NCBI RefSeq assembly: GCF_003355495.1
Contig: NZ_CP031337.1
Coordinates: 2,113,001 to 2,177,000 of the forward strand
From: Crenobacter cavernae
GTDB lineage: Bacteria > Pseudomonadota > Gammaproteobacteria > Burkholderiales > Chromobacteriaceae
DNA length: 64,000 bases
Direction of reading: 5' to 3'
Shown here: piece after piece, positions 51,905 through 62,674 of the stretch
Position numbering within the stretch: position 1 is the first letter of the stretch
Layout of the letters: every line of letters starts with the position of its first letter
The notes under the pieces: generated by a model
Seen by the model: the letters and a program-made list of their open reading frames with translations, nothing else
The model's database searches: none
What the model was told of the DNA's origin: nothing
Position numbers and translations under genes: made by a program

Positions 51905-53086
51905 TTAGGCGCGTTCGATCGCCAGCGCCACGCCCATACCGCCGCCGATGCACAGCGTCGCCAGGCCCTTGTTGGCTTCGCGGCGCTGCAGTTCGTGCAG
52001 CAGCGTGACGAGCACGCGTGCGCCGGACGCGCCGATCGGGTGGCCCAGCGCGATCGCGCCGCCGTTGACGTTGACCTTGGACAGGTCCCACTCGAGCTCG
52101 CGGGTCACGCCCAGCGCCTGCGCGGCGAACGCCTCGTTGGCTTCGATCAGGTCGAGGTCCTGCACGCTCCAGCCGGCACGGGCGAGCGCCTTGCGGGTGG
52201 CGCTGACCGGGCCCATGCCCATGATTTCCGGCGCGCAGCCAGACAACGCGTAGCCGCGCACCACGGCCAGCGGTTTCAGGCCGAGTTCGGCGGCTTTCTT
52301 GGCCGACATCATCACCACGCCGGCGGCGCCGTCGTTCAGGCCCGACGCGTTGCCGGCGGTCACGGTGCCGTCCTTCTTGAACGCGGCGCGCAGCTTGGCG
52401 AGGCCTTCGAGCGTCGCGCCCTGCTTGATGAACTCGTCGCGCGCGAAGGCGACCGGGTCGCCCTTGCGCTGCGGCACGTAGACCGGGACGATCTCGGCGT
52501 CGAAGCGGCCGGCGGCCTGCGCGGCCTCGGCGCGGTTCTGCGAGGTGACGGCCAGCTGGTCCTGCTCTTCGCGGCTGATGCCGTATTTCTCGGCGATGTT
52601 CTCGGCGGTGATGCCCATGTGGTACTGCTTGTACACGTCGGTCAGGCCGTCGTAGACCATGGTGTCGACGAGCTGGGCGTTGCCCATGCGGAAGCCGTCG
52701 CGCGAGCCGGGCAGGATGTGCGGCGACAGGCTCATGCTTTCCTGGCCGCCGGCGATCACGATGTCGGCGTCGCCCGCGGCGATCGCCTGGGCTGCCAGGT
52801 GGGTGGCGCGCAGGCCGGAGCCGCACACGACGTTGAGGGTGGACGCCGGGGTGGTCACCGGCAGGCCGGCCTTGATCAGCGCCTGGCGGGCCGGGTTCTG
52901 GCCGACGCCGGCGGTGAGGACTTGGCCCAGAATCACTTCGGAGATCTGTTCCGGCGCGAGGCCGGTCTTTTCCAGCAGCGCCTTGATCACGGTGGCGCCC
53001 AGGTCCGGGGCGGCGACCTTGGCGAGCGAACCGCCGAAGTTGCCGATGGCGGTGCGGCTGGCTGCGACAATCACAACGTCTTGCAT
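51905..53086 (-). CDS. phaA: Acetyl-CoA acetyltransferase (beta-ketothiolase)
   Basis: A 393-residue biosynthetic thiolase joining two acetyl-CoA to acetoacetyl-CoA. Catalytic residues: Cys in [10 protein letters not shown], His in [14 protein letters not shown] and Cys in [10 protein letters not shown]. It lies 136 bases downstream of phaC on the same strand, so it is the PHA-pathway thiolase. The reductase phaB is not in the window. The gap to phaC contains an inverted pair of the repeat. Confidence 0.95.
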   Translation of the reverse strand: MQDVVIVAASRTAIGNFGGSLAKVAAPDLGATVIKALLEKTGLAPEQISEVILGQVLTAGVGQNPARQALIKAGLPVTTPASTLNVVCGSGLRATHLAAQAIAAGDADIVIAGGQESMSLSPHILPGSRDGFRMGNAQLVDTMVYDGLTDVYKQYHMGITAENIAEKYGISREEQDQLAVTSQNRAEAAQAAGRFDAEIVPVYVPQRKGDPVAFARDEFIKQGATLEGLAKLRAAFKKDGTVTAGNASGLNDGAAGVVMMSAKKAAELGLKPLAVVRGYALSGCAPEIMGMGPVSATRKALARAGWSVQDLDLIEANEAFAAQALGVTRELEWDLSKVNVNGGAIALGHPIGASGARVLVTLLHELQRREANKGLATLCIGGGMGVALAIERA

Positions 53087-53140
53087 GTGGCTATCTCCGT
53101 ATTTCTAGTAAGTCGGCTGACGAATCAGCGCTTGAGCGCG

Positions 53141-53164
53141 GGGTCGGCCAAGGTTGGCCGAGCC
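53141..53164. repeat. Inverted pair of the 9-bp repeat (phaC-phaA gap)
   Basis: GGTCGGCCAA, GG, TTGGCCGAGCC; the left arm has one mismatch. No T-run, so it need not stop transcription between phaC and phaA. Confidence 0.8.
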
Positions 53165-53222
53165 CTGGGGCCGTCCCCTGTACTTTGCAGGGGGCGAATC
53201 TCATTATTGCAGTTGCACAAAC

Positions 53223-54995
53223 TCAATGCAGGCTGGCGAGCGAGGCCGGCAGCGCGTGGGCGCGGACGTATTCGCCGGGCGCCGGTGCGATCGGCGGCAG
53301 CGCCTTGCTGCCCGCGGTCTTCGGGGCGGCGACCTTCTTGCCCGATTGCGGCGCGAGCCACGAATCCCAGTCCTTCCACCAGCTGCCAGGACGGCTCTCG
53401 GCGCCTTCGAACCAGGCGTTCGGGTCTTCCGGCAGATTCTCGTTGACCCAGTAGTTGCGCTTGTCACGGGTGACCGGGTTGATCGAGCCGGCGATGTGGC
53501 CCGACGCGCCGAGCACGAAGCGACGGCTGGCCGTGCCGGAGAGGTACTTCAGGCCGGCGTAGGCCGAGCTCCACAGCACGATGTGGTCCTCGCGCGCGGC
53601 GAAGATGTACACCGGGATGGTCAGCGTCGACAGGTCGATCGGCACGCCGCTCAGCGTGATGCTGCCCGGCTTGGTCAGCGAGTTGTTGAGGTAGAACTCC
53701 TTCAGGAAGAAGGTATGCATCGGCATCGGCAGGTCGACCGCGTCGTTGTTCCAGAACAAGAGGTCGAACGGCGGCGGCGTCTTGCCGAGCAGGTAGTTGT
53801 TGACGACGTAGTTCCACACGAGGTCGTTCGCGCGCAGGGACGCGAAGGTTCGGCCGAGTTCCTTGCCGCTGACGATGCCGCCGCCGCCGTGGGCGATCTT
53901 GGCTTCGCGTGCCTTGACGATTTTCTCGTCGAAGTAGACCTTGATGTCGCCCGGCTCGGTATGGTCGAGCAACGAGGTCATGAAGGTCGCCGAGTCGATC
54001 GAGTCGAGACCCTTGGCCTTCATCACCGCGAGCGAGGTCGCGAGGATCACGCCGCCGATGCAGAAGCCGAGCGCGTTCATCGACGGCTGGCGGGTGATGC
54101 TCTTGACCGCCTCGGACGCGGCGATCACGCCCTGTTCGACGTAGCTTTCCCAGGTGAAGTGCTTCATCTCGGGCACCGCGGAGCGCCACGAGATCAGGAA
54201 CACGCGGTAACCCTGGCCGACGAAGTGGCGCACCATCGAGTTGTCCGGCTGCAGGTCCATCAGGTAGTACTTGTTGATGCACGGCGGGACGATCAACAGC
54301 GGCTTCTCGTACACCTCGCCGGTGGTCGGCGTGTACTGGATCAGTTCGATCAGCTCGTTGCGGAACACGACGTCGCCCGGCGTGACGGCGATGTTGTCGC
54401 CGATCTCGAAGTGGCTCTCGTCGGACATCGAGATGTGGCCCTTCTGCAGGTCCTCCATCATGTTCTTCATGCCCTCGACCAGGCTCTCGCCCTTGCTCTC
54501 CATCGCCCGCTTGATCACTTCCGGGTTGGTCAGGAGGAAGTTGGACGGCGCCATCGCGTCGACGTAGTGCTTGGTGACGAAGGCGAGCCTGTCCTTGCTT
54601 TCACCTTCGAGCTGCGCCTTGTCGACGAGGTCTAGCATCCACTTCGACGTCAACAGGTAGCTTTGCTTGAGGAAGCTGTAGAACGGGTGCTCGTCCCATT
54701 CGGGCGCTGCAAAGCGGCGGTCGGCCGGCTTGCCCGGGGCGTCGTCGGCCGGCTTCTGGCCGAGAAAGCGCAGCCACAGGTCCATCTGCTGCTGGTAGAG
54801 GTCGCTCTGCAAGGCGATGAACTGGTTGGTGCTGGACATCAACTGGGCCCACGCCGGGTTGATCGGGCTGTCGCCGTTGGCAGTCTGACCCAGGCTGATC
54901 GAATTCACGAACTGCTGCATCCACTGCTGATTGGCGGCCGAGAGGCTGGCGAAGAACTGTTCCAGCGAAGCGGTCGAATCCTGACTCAAGATCAT
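53223..54995 (-). CDS. phaC: Class I polyhydroxyalkanoate synthase
   Basis: About 590 residues, normal for class I. It polymerises 3-hydroxyacyl-CoA at the PHA granule. The lipase-like box is GFCIGG with nucleophile Cys312; the other triad residues lie in [12 protein letters not shown] (Asp) and [11 protein letters not shown] (His). [12 protein letters not shown] and [11 protein letters not shown] are family hallmarks. The start at 54995 (MILSQDST) has AAGGAGAT in front; a longer frame is not supported. The C-terminus carries a Lys/Pro-rich extension ([20 protein letters not shown]). Confidence 0.96.
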   Translation of the reverse strand: MILSQDSTASLEQFFASLSAANQQWMQQFVNSISLGQTANGDSPINPAWAQLMSSTNQFIALQSDLYQQQMDLWLRFLGQKPADDAPGKPADRRFAAPEWDEHPFYSFLKQSYLLTSKWMLDLVDKAQLEGESKDRLAFVTKHYVDAMAPSNFLLTNPEVIKRAMESKGESLVEGMKNMMEDLQKGHISMSDESHFEIGDNIAVTPGDVVFRNELIELIQYTPTTGEVYEKPLLIVPPCINKYYLMDLQPDNSMVRHFVGQGYRVFLISWRSAVPEMKHFTWESYVEQGVIAASEAVKSITRQPSMNALGFCIGGVILATSLAVMKAKGLDSIDSATFMTSLLDHTEPGDIKVYFDEKIVKAREAKIAHGGGGIVSGKELGRTFASLRANDLVWNYVVNNYLLGKTPPPFDLLFWNNDAVDLPMPMHTFFLKEFYLNNSLTKPGSITLSGVPIDLSTLTIPVYIFAAREDHIVLWSSAYAGLKYLSGTASRRFVLGASGHIAGSINPVTRDKRNYWVNENLPEDPNAWFEGAESRPGSWWKDWDSWLAPQSGKKVAAPKTAGSKALPPIAPAPGEYVRAHALPASLASLH

Positions 54996-55090
54996 CTCCT
55001 TATTGCGACGAGCGTGACGGCCGGTACAGTCCCGGCCGACTGTCTGACAAACTAACAACAGTTTATGACAATTTCAATTCGTGGTGTGTG

Positions 55091-55101
55091 TTGCACTGCA
55101 A
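55091..55101. promoter_or_regulatory. TTGCACTGCAA palindrome upstream of phaC
   Basis: An odd-centred palindrome about 95 bases before the phaC start; it shares the TTGCA core with the perfect inverted repeat upstream of the phasin gene. A candidate second PhaR site. Evidence is similarity only. Confidence 0.4.
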
Positions 55102-55221
55102 AAAAATGTCGTCGCCGGGCAAACTGTTGCGTGCCGGCACGGTGTGCGTGAGGTCACGCGCGCTTTGCGCGATAATCGGGCATCGGCGGCCGCTGGCGCC
55201 GCGTCCCGGAGAGCTGTTTTC

Positions 55222-55871
55222 ATGCCCGTGCTGACCCTGAACGGCAGAGCCTGCCGCATCGCGAACATTTTCTGCATCGGTCGCAACTTTGTTGCACATG
55301 CAGCAGAGCTTGGCAATCCGGTTGAACCCGAGCCGCTGGTTTTTCTGAAGCCGACGTCGGCCTTGTTGCTCGAAGGCTCGCCTATCGTGCTGCCCGACTA
55401 TTCGCGCGACGTGCACCACGAATGCGAGCTGGTGGTGCTGATCGGCCGCGGCGGCGACCACATCGCTGAGGCCGACGCGCTGCAGCACGTCGCGGGATAC
55501 GGCATCGGGCTCGACCTGACCGCGCGAGACGCGCAGAACGACGCCAAGCAGAAGGGACACCCGTGGACCAAGGCGAAGGGCTTCCGCGGCGCCGCCTGCC
55601 TGTCGGCGCTGGTGCCGGCCGAGCGCGTGCCCGATCCGCAGGCGCTGACCTTTTCGCTGAAGGTGAATGGCAAGACGCGCCAAGAGGGCGATACGTCGCT
55701 GATGCTGTTCGGCGTCGCGCGGCTGATCGCCGAATTGAGCGCGAGGTACGGTTTGACCGAGGGCGACCTGATCTACACCGGCACGCCGGCCGGCGTCTCG
55801 GCGATCGGGGCCGGCGACGTGCTCGAGCTTGAACTCGACGGCCTGGTATCGGCGCGTTGGGAGGTGGCGGC

Positions 55872-55875
<4 letters not shown>
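55222..55875 (+). CDS. Fumarylacetoacetate hydrolase family protein
   Basis: A 217-residue FAH-fold enzyme. FCIGRNFVAHAAELGN and LVFLKPTSALL open the fold; metal ligands fall in HHECELVVLIG (Glu pair) and GYGIGLDLTARDAQ (Asp). TGTPAGVSAIGAGD closes it. Members cleave acylpyruvates or decarboxylate keto-acids; the short form resembles YcgM-type acylpyruvase. The last bases overlap the hslR start (ATGA). Confidence 0.88.
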
Positions 55876-56291
<416 letters not shown>

Positions 56292-56368
56292 GGTTGACGC
56301 CGGGGCGCGCGTCCCGTTTTTCACCGGCCTCGAGCCGTCGTTTTCCATCCTGGCCCGGCGCTGCCCGG

Positions 56369-56383
56369 GCTCGGCCAACCTTG
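56369..56383 (-). repeat. Single intergenic copy of the 9-bp repeat
   Basis: GCTCGGCCAACCTT, a full-length arm between hslR and the MFS gene. Confidence 0.7.
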
Positions 56384-56401
56384 TGAGCTTCCCCCGCCGT
56401 C

Positions 56402-57541
56402 GTGTCCCTGCTGCCGTTCTCGCGTTTCTACTTCTGCTACTTCGCCTTCCTCGGCCTGTTCAATCCGTACTGGCCGCTCTACCTCGAACGGCTGGGCCTG
56501 TCACCGTGGCAGCTGTCGGTGCTGGTGTCCTTGCTCGGCATCGCGCGTATCGTCGCACCGACGTTCTGGGGTGGCTTCGCCGACCGCATCGGCCGGCGCA
56601 AGCCGGTGCTGCGCGCGACGACGCTGGTCGCGGCGTTCGCTTTTCTGCCGATCCTGTGGATAGATAGCTTCTGGCCGATGTTCGCCGTGCTGGCGGCCTC
56701 GCACTTGTTCTGGGCGGCGTCGCTGCCGCTGGTCGAGGCCGGTGCCGCTCAGGCGACGCGCGGCGCGCCGGGCCGCTACGGCCGCACCCGGGTGTGGGGG
56801 TCGATCGGCTTCATGGCGGTGGCGTTGCTGGCAGGCTACGGGCTGATGAAAGCGTCGCTCGACTTGCTGCCGATGCTGCTCGCGGTCGGCCTGTTCGTGA
56901 TCGCGGCCGCGGCGTGGCGGGTGCCCGAGACCGGGGCTCGGCCAACGTCGGGCACCACGCCGGCTAGCCTCGCGTCGCTATTGGCCCGGCCGGGCCTGCC
57001 GGCGCTGCTCGCCGCCTGCTTCTTGATGGCGTTCGCGCACGGGCCCTACTACACCTTCTATTCGATCGCGCTGTCGGGCATGGGCTACGGCCAGGGGAGC
57101 ATCGGTGCGCTGTGGGCGCTCGGCGTGATCTGCGAAATCATGCTGTTCTGGAAACTGCCGTCGCTGCATAAGCGCTTCGGCCTGGGCGAGTGGATGTGTG
57201 CGTCGCTCGCCGCCGCCTGTCTGCGTTTCGCGCTGTTGGCCACGGCGCTGACGCATCCGGCGGCGGTGCTGTTCGCGCAGACGCTGCATGCGTTGACCTT
57301 CGGCCTGCACCACGCGTCGGCGGTCGCGCTGCTGCAGCGCGCCGTCCCGCCCGAGCAGCAGGCGCGCGGGCAGGGGCTGTATCTGGCGGTGTCGTTCGGT
57401 CTCGGTGGTACGCTCGGCGGCTTGCTCGCCGGTGCCTTGTGGCCGACCGGCGGCGCGCCGCTGGTGTACGGCGTGTCGACGCTGGCCGCCCTGATCGGTT
57501 TCGCCGTCTCGCTTAGCGTCAGGAAGACGCTCGCAGTATGA
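56402..57541 (+). CDS. MFS transporter (MFS_1-like/HcaT type)
   Basis: A 379-residue protein with 12 predicted helices. The N-terminus FYFCYFAFLGLFNPYWPLYL and the loop GGFADRIGRRKPVL fit the phenylpropionate/nucleoside-type permease subgroup; a YGRTRVWGSIGF stretch follows TM4. The substrate is unknown. It starts with GTG at 56402. Repeat copies lie just upstream (56370), inside (56937, read as ARP) and after the stop (57555). Confidence 0.82.
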   Translation: MSLLPFSRFYFCYFAFLGLFNPYWPLYLERLGLSPWQLSVLVSLLGIARIVAPTFWGGFADRIGRRKPVLRATTLVAAFAFLPILWIDSFWPMFAVLAASHLFWAASLPLVEAGAAQATRGAPGRYGRTRVWGSIGFMAVALLAGYGLMKASLDLLPMLLAVGLFVIAAAAWRVPETGARPTSGTTPASLASLLARPGLPALLAACFLMAFAHGPYYTFYSIALSGMGYGQGSIGALWALGVICEIMLFWKLPSLHKRFGLGEWMCASLAAACLRFALLATALTHPAAVLFAQTLHALTFGLHHASAVALLQRAVPPEQQARGQGLYLAVSFGLGGTLGGLLAGALWPTGGAPLVYGVSTLAALIGFAVSLSVRKTLAV

Positions 57542-57706
57542 CGTTGGGGCAAGGTTGGCCGAGGGTTTCGCGGCGCGGCAAACGCGACTTGATAAGGGGC
57601 AAACCGGTATGCAAGAATGACTTTTCCATTAAAAGTGCGGGACTTGAGCACTTAACGTCCGCAACCGCACTCTAAGAATCGCCATCAACTAGCCTTGCCA
57701 GACCCC
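57542..57706 (+). promoter_or_regulatory. leuC leader region
   Basis: 165 bases holding a repeat copy (57555), a TTGATA about 17 bases from an AAGAAT, and an inverted repeat AAGTGC...GCACTT (57620-57642) that could be an operator. I see no leucine-rich leader peptide. Regulation is uncertain. Confidence 0.35.
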
Positions 57707-59113
57707 ATGACCGCGCAGACGCTCTACGACAAACTCTGGTCGAGCCACGTGGTGCACGAAGCCGCCGACGGCACCGTGCTCCTCTACATCGACCGCCATC
57801 TCATCCACGAAGTCACCAGCCCGCAGGCCTTCGAAGGCCTGAGGCTGGCGAACCGGCAGCCGTGGCGCACGCACTCTATCGTCGCGACCGCCGACCACAA
57901 CACGCCGACCGACCACTGGGACGAGGGGATCAAGGATCCGATCTCGCGCCAGCAGGTCGAGACGCTGGATGCCAACATCAAGCACTTCGGCGCGCTCGCC
58001 TACTTCCCGTTCAAGGACAAGAACCAGGGCATCGTGCATGTGGTCGGGCCCGAGCAGGGCGCGACGCTGCCGGGCATGACCGTGGTCTGTGGCGACAGCC
58101 ACACGTCGACGCACGGCGCCTTCGCCGCGCTGGCACACGGCATCGGCACGTCCGAGGTCGAACACGTGCTCGCCACCCAGACCCTGGTGGCCAAGAAGTC
58201 CAGATCCATGCTGGTCAAGGTCGACGGTCGACTGCAGCCGGGCGTGACTGCCAAGGATATCGCGCTCGCGATCATCGGCAAGATCGGCACCGCCGGCGGC
58301 ACCGGCTATGCGATCGAATTCGGCGGCGACACGATCCGCGCGCTGTCGATGGAAGGCCGCATGACGATCTGCAATATGGCGATCGAAGCCGGCGCCCGTT
58401 CGGGCCTGGTCGCGGCCGACCAGGTCACGCTCGACTACATCAAGGGCCGCCCGTTCGCGCCGACCGTCGAACAATGGGACGCCGCCGCCGCCTACTGGAA
58501 GACGCTGGTGTCCGATGAAGGCGCGGTCTTCGACGCCGTCGTCGAGCTGAAGGCCGAGGATGTCGAGCCGCAGGTCACCTGGGGCACGTCGCCCGAGATG
58601 GTCACCGACGTCAACGGCAGTGTGCCGAACCCGGCGCAAGAGGCCGACCCGGTCAAGCGCGAAGGCTACCAGCGCGCGCTCAACTACATGGGCCTCACCG
58701 CCGGCACGCTGATCCGTGAGATCGGCATCGACAAGGTGTTCATCGGTTCCTGTACCAATTCCCGCATCGAAGACCTGCGCGAAGCCGCCGCGATCATCAA
58801 GGGCCGCAAGAAGGCCGACAGCGTGAAACTGGCGCTGGTCGTGCCGGGTTCGGGTCTGGTGAAGGTGCAGGCCGAGGCCGAAGGCCTCGACAAGATCTTC
58901 ACCGCGGCCGGTTTCGAATGGCGCGAACCGGGCTGTTCGATGTGCCTGGCGATGAACGCCGACCGTCTCGAGCCGGGCGAACGCTGCGCGTCGACCTCCA
59001 ACCGCAACTTCGAAGGCCGCCAGGGCCAGGGCGGACGCACCCATCTGGTGAGTCCGGCGATGGCGGCGGCGGCGGCGATCGCCGGTCATTTCGTCGATGT
59101 GCGCGGTTTCTGA
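57707..59113 (+). CDS. leuC: 3-isopropylmalate dehydratase large subunit
   Basis: A 468-residue aconitase-family subunit that isomerises 2- to 3-isopropylmalate with LeuD. The iron-sulfur cysteines lie in [14 protein letters not shown] and [29 protein letters not shown] is a substrate motif. The ATG at 57707 ([11 protein letters not shown]) matches the family; an upstream TTG is unlikely. First gene of leuC-entericidin-leuD-unknown-leuB. Confidence 0.97.
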   Translation: MTAQTLYDKLWSSHVVHEAADGTVLLYIDRHLIHEVTSPQAFEGLRLANRQPWRTHSIVATADHNTPTDHWDEGIKDPISRQQVETLDANIKHFGALAYFPFKDKNQGIVHVVGPEQGATLPGMTVVCGDSHTSTHGAFAALAHGIGTSEVEHVLATQTLVAKKSRSMLVKVDGRLQPGVTAKDIALAIIGKIGTAGGTGYAIEFGGDTIRALSMEGRMTICNMAIEAGARSGLVAADQVTLDYIKGRPFAPTVEQWDAAAAYWKTLVSDEGAVFDAVVELKAEDVEPQVTWGTSPEMVTDVNGSVPNPAQEADPVKREGYQRALNYMGLTAGTLIREIGIDKVFIGSCTNSRIEDLREAAAIIKGRKKADSVKLALVVPGSGLVKVQAEAEGLDKIFTAAGFEWREPGCSMCLAMNADRLEPGERCASTSNRNFEGRQGQGGRTHLVSPAMAAAAAIAGHFVDVRGF

Positions 59114-59120
59114 GCGCGTA

Positions 59121-59357
59121 ATGCGCCGCACGCTGCTGCTGGCCGCCACGCTGTTGCTCGGTGCCTGCAGCCATACGCTGCAGGGCCTGGGCAAGGATAT
59201 TCATCAGGGCGGCGAGGCCGTCGGCCGTGCGGTGCAGCGTGGCGGCGAGGTGGTGTCCGACACCGCGCAGCGCGTCGGCAACAGGATAGACAGCGCGACC
59301 CAGCCGAGTCCGCCTGCGCCGGTGATTGACGGCACGCAGACTCGGCAAAGCCAATAA
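59121..59357 (+). CDS. Entericidin-like small lipoprotein
   Basis: 78 residues: a lipoprotein signal with lipobox LLGAC near residue 16, then the entericidin-like [18 protein letters not shown] and a Pro-rich tail. Entericidins are small envelope lipoproteins, one of which was described as a toxin/antidote pair in enterics. Only one copy is present here, between leuC and leuD, 7 bases after leuC, so it is co-transcribed. The function is unknown. Confidence 0.8.
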   Translation: MRRTLLLAATLLLGACSHTLQGLGKDIHQGGEAVGRAVQRGGEVVSDTAQRVGNRIDSATQPSPPAPVIDGTQTRQSQ

Positions 59358-59386
59358 CGTTTCGGGGGCTCGTCCCTACAGGAATC

Positions 59387-60025
59387 ATGAAAGCATTTAC
59401 GACGCTGAACGGGCTGGTGTGCCCGCTCGATCGCGCCAACGTCGACACCGACGCGATCATACCCAAACAATTTCTCAAGTCGATCCAGCGCTCCGGCTTC
59501 GGTCCCAACCTGTTCGACGAATGGCGCTACCTCGACCACGGCGAGCCGGGTAGGGACAACAGCGTCCGTCCGGTGAACCCCGACTTCGTGCTGAACTTCC
59601 CGCGCTACAAAGGCGCGCAGGTGCTCTTGGCGCGCGAGAACTTCGGCTGTGGTTCGAGCCGCGAACACGCGCCGTGGGCACTCGAAGACTACGGCTTCCG
59701 CGCGGTGATCGCGCCGAGCTTCGCCGACATCTTCTTCAACAACTGCTACAAGAACGGCCTGTTGCCCATCGTGCTGCCGGCCGAGGCGCTCGACCAGCTG
59801 TTCGCCGAGACCGAGGCGAACCAAGGCTACGCGCTGAGCATCGACCTGTCTTCGCAGACGGTGAGCACCCCGTCGGGCGCGACGTTCGGCTTCGACATCA
59901 CCGCGCACCGCAAGCATTGCCTGTTGAACGGCCTGGACGAGATCGGCCTCACGCTGCAGCACGCCGACGAGATCAAGGCCTACGAGGCCAAGCGCCGCGC
60001 CGAGCAACCCTGGTTGTTCCGATGA
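59387..60025 (+). CDS. leuD: 3-isopropylmalate dehydratase small subunit
   Basis: A 212-residue partner of Leu[20 protein letters not shown] and the substrate loop [19 protein letters not shown] are diagnostic. It starts 29 bases after the lipoprotein gene. Confidence 0.97.
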   Translation: MKAFTTLNGLVCPLDRANVDTDAIIPKQFLKSIQRSGFGPNLFDEWRYLDHGEPGRDNSVRPVNPDFVLNFPRYKGAQVLLARENFGCGSSREHAPWALEDYGFRAVIAPSFADIFFNNCYKNGLLPIVLPAEALDQLFAETEANQGYALSIDLSSQTVSTPSGATFGFDITAHRKHCLLNGLDEIGLTLQHADEIKAYEAKRRAEQPWLFR

Positions 60026-60029
60026 GCCG

Positions 60030-60362
60030 ATGGGCGCGCGAGTCCGAACCGGCCTGATCGCCTGCCTGCGCAGGCACCCGCTCCTGACCTTTGGGCTGAT
60101 GGGGGCGGGTTTTCTCGGTTTCGGCCTCGCGACGCTCAACGTCATAGCGCTGTTGCTGGCCAATCTGCAACTGGTCGCCGAGCACGGTGTGATGGCGCTG
60201 AAGGACGGCGCGCTGCGCCAGTTTCTCGAGCTGACCGGCTCCGGCTACTTCGGCCTCGCGTGCTACCTCGGCTTCAAGACCTGCGAAAAGCTGCTGGTCG
60301 ATCGGCTGACCGCGCCCCAAGACGCGTCAACGTTGGCCGAGCCCACCCAGAACACCGATTGA
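60030..60362 (+). CDS. Small membrane protein between leuD and leuB
   Basis: A 110-residue protein with two hydrophobic segments (about 18-44 and 70-85) and a basic N-terminus (RVRTGLIACLRRHP). It starts 4 bases after leuD and ends 12 bases before leuB, so it belongs to the leucine operon. No family recognised. The repeat copy near its end (60333) is read as LAEP, adding a tail that looks non-essential. Confidence 0.65.
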   Translation: MGARVRTGLIACLRRHPLLTFGLMGAGFLGFGLATLNVIALLLANLQLVAEHGVMALKDGALRQFLELTGSGYFGLACYLGFKTCEKLLVDRLTAPQDASTLAEPTQNTD

Positions 60363-60374
60363 AAGAATAAAGAC

Positions 60375-61445
60375 ATGAAGATTGCCATCCTCCCCGGCGA
60401 CGGTATCGGTCCCGAAATCATCGCCCAGGCCCGCCGCGTGCTCGACGTGCTCGCCGCAGATGGCCTCGCCTTCGAGATCGAAGAAGCGCCGCTGGGCGGC
60501 GCCGGCTACGATGCCTACGGCCACCCGTACCCGGAATTCACGCAGAAGCTGGCACGCGAAGCCGACGCTATTCTGCTGGGTGCCGTCGGCGGCCCCGCTT
60601 ACGATACGCTCGATCGCCCGCTGCGTCCGGAGCGCGGCCTGCTCGCGATCCGCAAGGACCTGAACCTGTTCGCCAACCTGCGCCCGGCCATCCTGTACCC
60701 GGAACTGGCGAACGCATCGACGCTGAAGCCGGAAGTGGTGTCGGGCCTCGACATCATGATCGTGCGCGAACTGACCGGCGACATCTACTTCGGCCAGCCG
60801 CGCGGCATCCGCACCAACGAGGCCGGCGAGCGCGAAGGCTTCAACACCATGTTGTACAGCGAGAGCGAGATCCGCCGTATCGCGCATGTCGCGTTCGGCA
60901 TCGCGCAGAAGCGCGACAAGAAGCTGTGCTCGGTCGACAAGGCCAACGTGCTCGAGTGCACCGAGTTCTGGAAAGAGATCTTCATCGACGTGGCTAAGGA
61001 CTACCCGGACGTCGAACTCTCGCACATGTACGTCGACAACGCGGCGATGCAGCTGGTGCGCAACCCGAAGCAGTTCGACGTGATGGTCACCGGCAACATC
61101 TTCGGCGACATCCTGTCCGACGAGGCGTCGATGCTGACCGGTTCGATCGGCATGCTGCCGTCGGCGTCGCTCGACGCGAACAACAAGGGCTTGTACGAGC
61201 CGAGCCACGGTTCGGCGCCGGACATCGCCGGCAAGGATATCGCCAACCCGCTGGCGACCATCCTGTCGGTAGCGATGATGCTGCGCTATACGTTCAACCT
61301 CGAGGCCGAGGCCCAGCGCATCGAGAACGCGGTCAAGACCGTGCTCAAGCAGGGTTTCCGCACCGCCGACATCTTCGAGGAAGGCTGCCAGAAGGTGAGC
61401 TGCTCGGGCATGGGCGACGCGGTGGTCGCCGCGCTCAAGGCCTGA
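60375..61445 (+). CDS. leuB: 3-isopropylmalate dehydrogenase
   Basis: A 356-residue NAD-dependent oxidative decarboxylase giving 2-oxoisocaproate. [16 protein letters not shown] opens it; [15 protein letters not shown] and the metal-binding [14 protein letters not shown] are conserved; [14 protein letters not shown] forms the NAD loop. Ends the leucine block; leuA is not in the window. Confidence 0.97.
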   Translation: MKIAILPGDGIGPEIIAQARRVLDVLAADGLAFEIEEAPLGGAGYDAYGHPYPEFTQKLAREADAILLGAVGGPAYDTLDRPLRPERGLLAIRKDLNLFANLRPAILYPELANASTLKPEVVSGLDIMIVRELTGDIYFGQPRGIRTNEAGEREGFNTMLYSESEIRRIAHVAFGIAQKRDKKLCSVDKANVLECTEFWKEIFIDVAKDYPDVELSHMYVDNAAMQLVRNPKQFDVMVTGNIFGDILSDEASMLTGSIGMLPSASLDANNKGLYEPSHGSAPDIAGKDIANPLATILSVAMMLRYTFNLEAEAQRIENAVKTVLKQGFRTADIFEEGCQKVSCSGMGDAVVAALKA

Positions 61446-61489
61446 TAAGCTTGTGGCAAAGAATTGGCTAACATAATCAAGGAATTGCA

Positions 61490-62602
61490 ATGCGAGTAGG
61501 TTTTGTAGGCTGGCGCGGCATGGTCGGCTCGGTGCTGATGCAGCGCATGCGCGAAGAGAACGATTTCGCCGTCATCGACGAGCCGGTGTTCTTCACCACG
61601 TCCAACGTCGGCGGCGCCGCCCCGGCGGTCGGCAAGGAGGTGCCGGCGCTCAAAGACGCCCGTGACATCGATGCGCTGAAGGCGATGGACGCCATCGTTA
61701 CCTGTCAGGGCGGTGACTACACGAGCGAGGTGTTCCCCAAACTGCGCGCCGCCGGCTGGCAGGGGTACTGGATCGACGCCGCTTCGACGCTGCGCATGGA
61801 CGACGAGGCGATCATCATCCTCGACCCGGTCAACCTGGGCGTGATCCAGGATGGCATTTCCAAGGGCGTGAAGAACTACGTCGGCGGCAACTGCACCGTC
61901 AGCTTGATGCTGATGGCGCTCGGCGGTCTGTTCCAGAACGACCTCGTCGAATGGACGACGTCGATGACCTACCAGGCAGCCAGTGGCGCCGGCGCACAGA
62001 ACATGCGCGAGCTGCTTTCGCAGATGGGTGAAGCCCACCGCGTCGCCCGCGATCTGCTCGATAACCCGGCTTCGGCCATCCTCGACATCGACCGCGAAGT
62101 GGCCGGCATCCTGCGCGATCCTTCGTTCCCGACCGCCAACTTCGGCGTGCCGCTGGCCGGCAGCCTGATCCCGTGGATCGACAAGGACCTCGGCAACGGC
62201 CAGTCGAAGGAAGAATGGAAGGGCGGCGTCGAGACCAACAAGATCCTCGGCCGTTCGGCCAACCCGATCCCGGTCGACGGCCTGTGCGTGCGCATCGGCG
62301 CGATGCGTTGCCACAGCCAGGCGCTGACCATCAAGCTGAAGAAGGACGTGCCGCTCGACGAGATCGAGGCGATGCTCGCCGCCGCCAACCCGTGGGCCAA
62401 GGTCGTGCCGAACACCCGTGAAGACAGCATGCGCGACCTGACGCCGACCAGCGTCACCGGCACGCTGACCGTTCCGGTCGGCCGCCTGCGCAAGCTCGCG
62501 ATGGGCAACGACTACCTGTCGGCCTTCACCGTCGGCGACCAGCTGTTGTGGGGCGCGGCCGAACCGCTACGCCGCATGCTGCGCATCCTGATCGAACGTT
62601 AA
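61490..62602 (+). CDS. asd: Aspartate-semialdehyde dehydrogenase
   Basis: A 370-residue enzyme of the lysine/threonine/methionine branch. The N-terminus [18 protein letters not shown] binds NADP; the catalytic Cys is in [32 protein letters not shown] and the catalytic His in [17 protein letters not shown] follow. It is the gram-negative Asd type with GWRGMVGSV. It follows leuB by 44 bases and has a small terminator after it. Confidence 0.97.
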   Translation: MRVGFVGWRGMVGSVLMQRMREENDFAVIDEPVFFTTSNVGGAAPAVGKEVPALKDARDIDALKAMDAIVTCQGGDYTSEVFPKLRAAGWQGYWIDAASTLRMDDEAIIILDPVNLGVIQDGISKGVKNYVGGNCTVSLMLMALGGLFQNDLVEWTTSMTYQAASGAGAQNMRELLSQMGEAHRVARDLLDNPASAILDIDREVAGILRDPSFPTANFGVPLAGSLIPWIDKDLGNGQSKEEWKGGVETNKILGRSANPIPVDGLCVRIGAMRCHSQALTIKLKKDVPLDEIEAMLAAANPWAKVVPNTREDSMRDLTPTSVTGTLTVPVGRLRKLAMGNDYLSAFTVGDQLLWGAAEPLRRMLRILIER

Positions 62603-62633
62603 GCGCCAGCGGAAACCCCGCCGCGTTGACCCC

Positions 62634-62660
62634 AAGGGCGCTTAACCGCGCCCTTTCTGT
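62634..62660 (+). terminator. Terminator of asd
   Basis: AAGGGCGC, loop TTAACC, GCGCCCTTTCTG. Confidence 0.65.
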
Positions 62661-62674
62661 TTTTGGAGTGAAAA

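Noticed and set aside
57618..57642. AAAGTGCGGG near leuC resembles the Pasteurellaceae uptake sequence AAGTGCGGT
   Set aside because: A single imperfect occurrence; it is better read as half of the inverted repeat AAGTGC...GCACTT.
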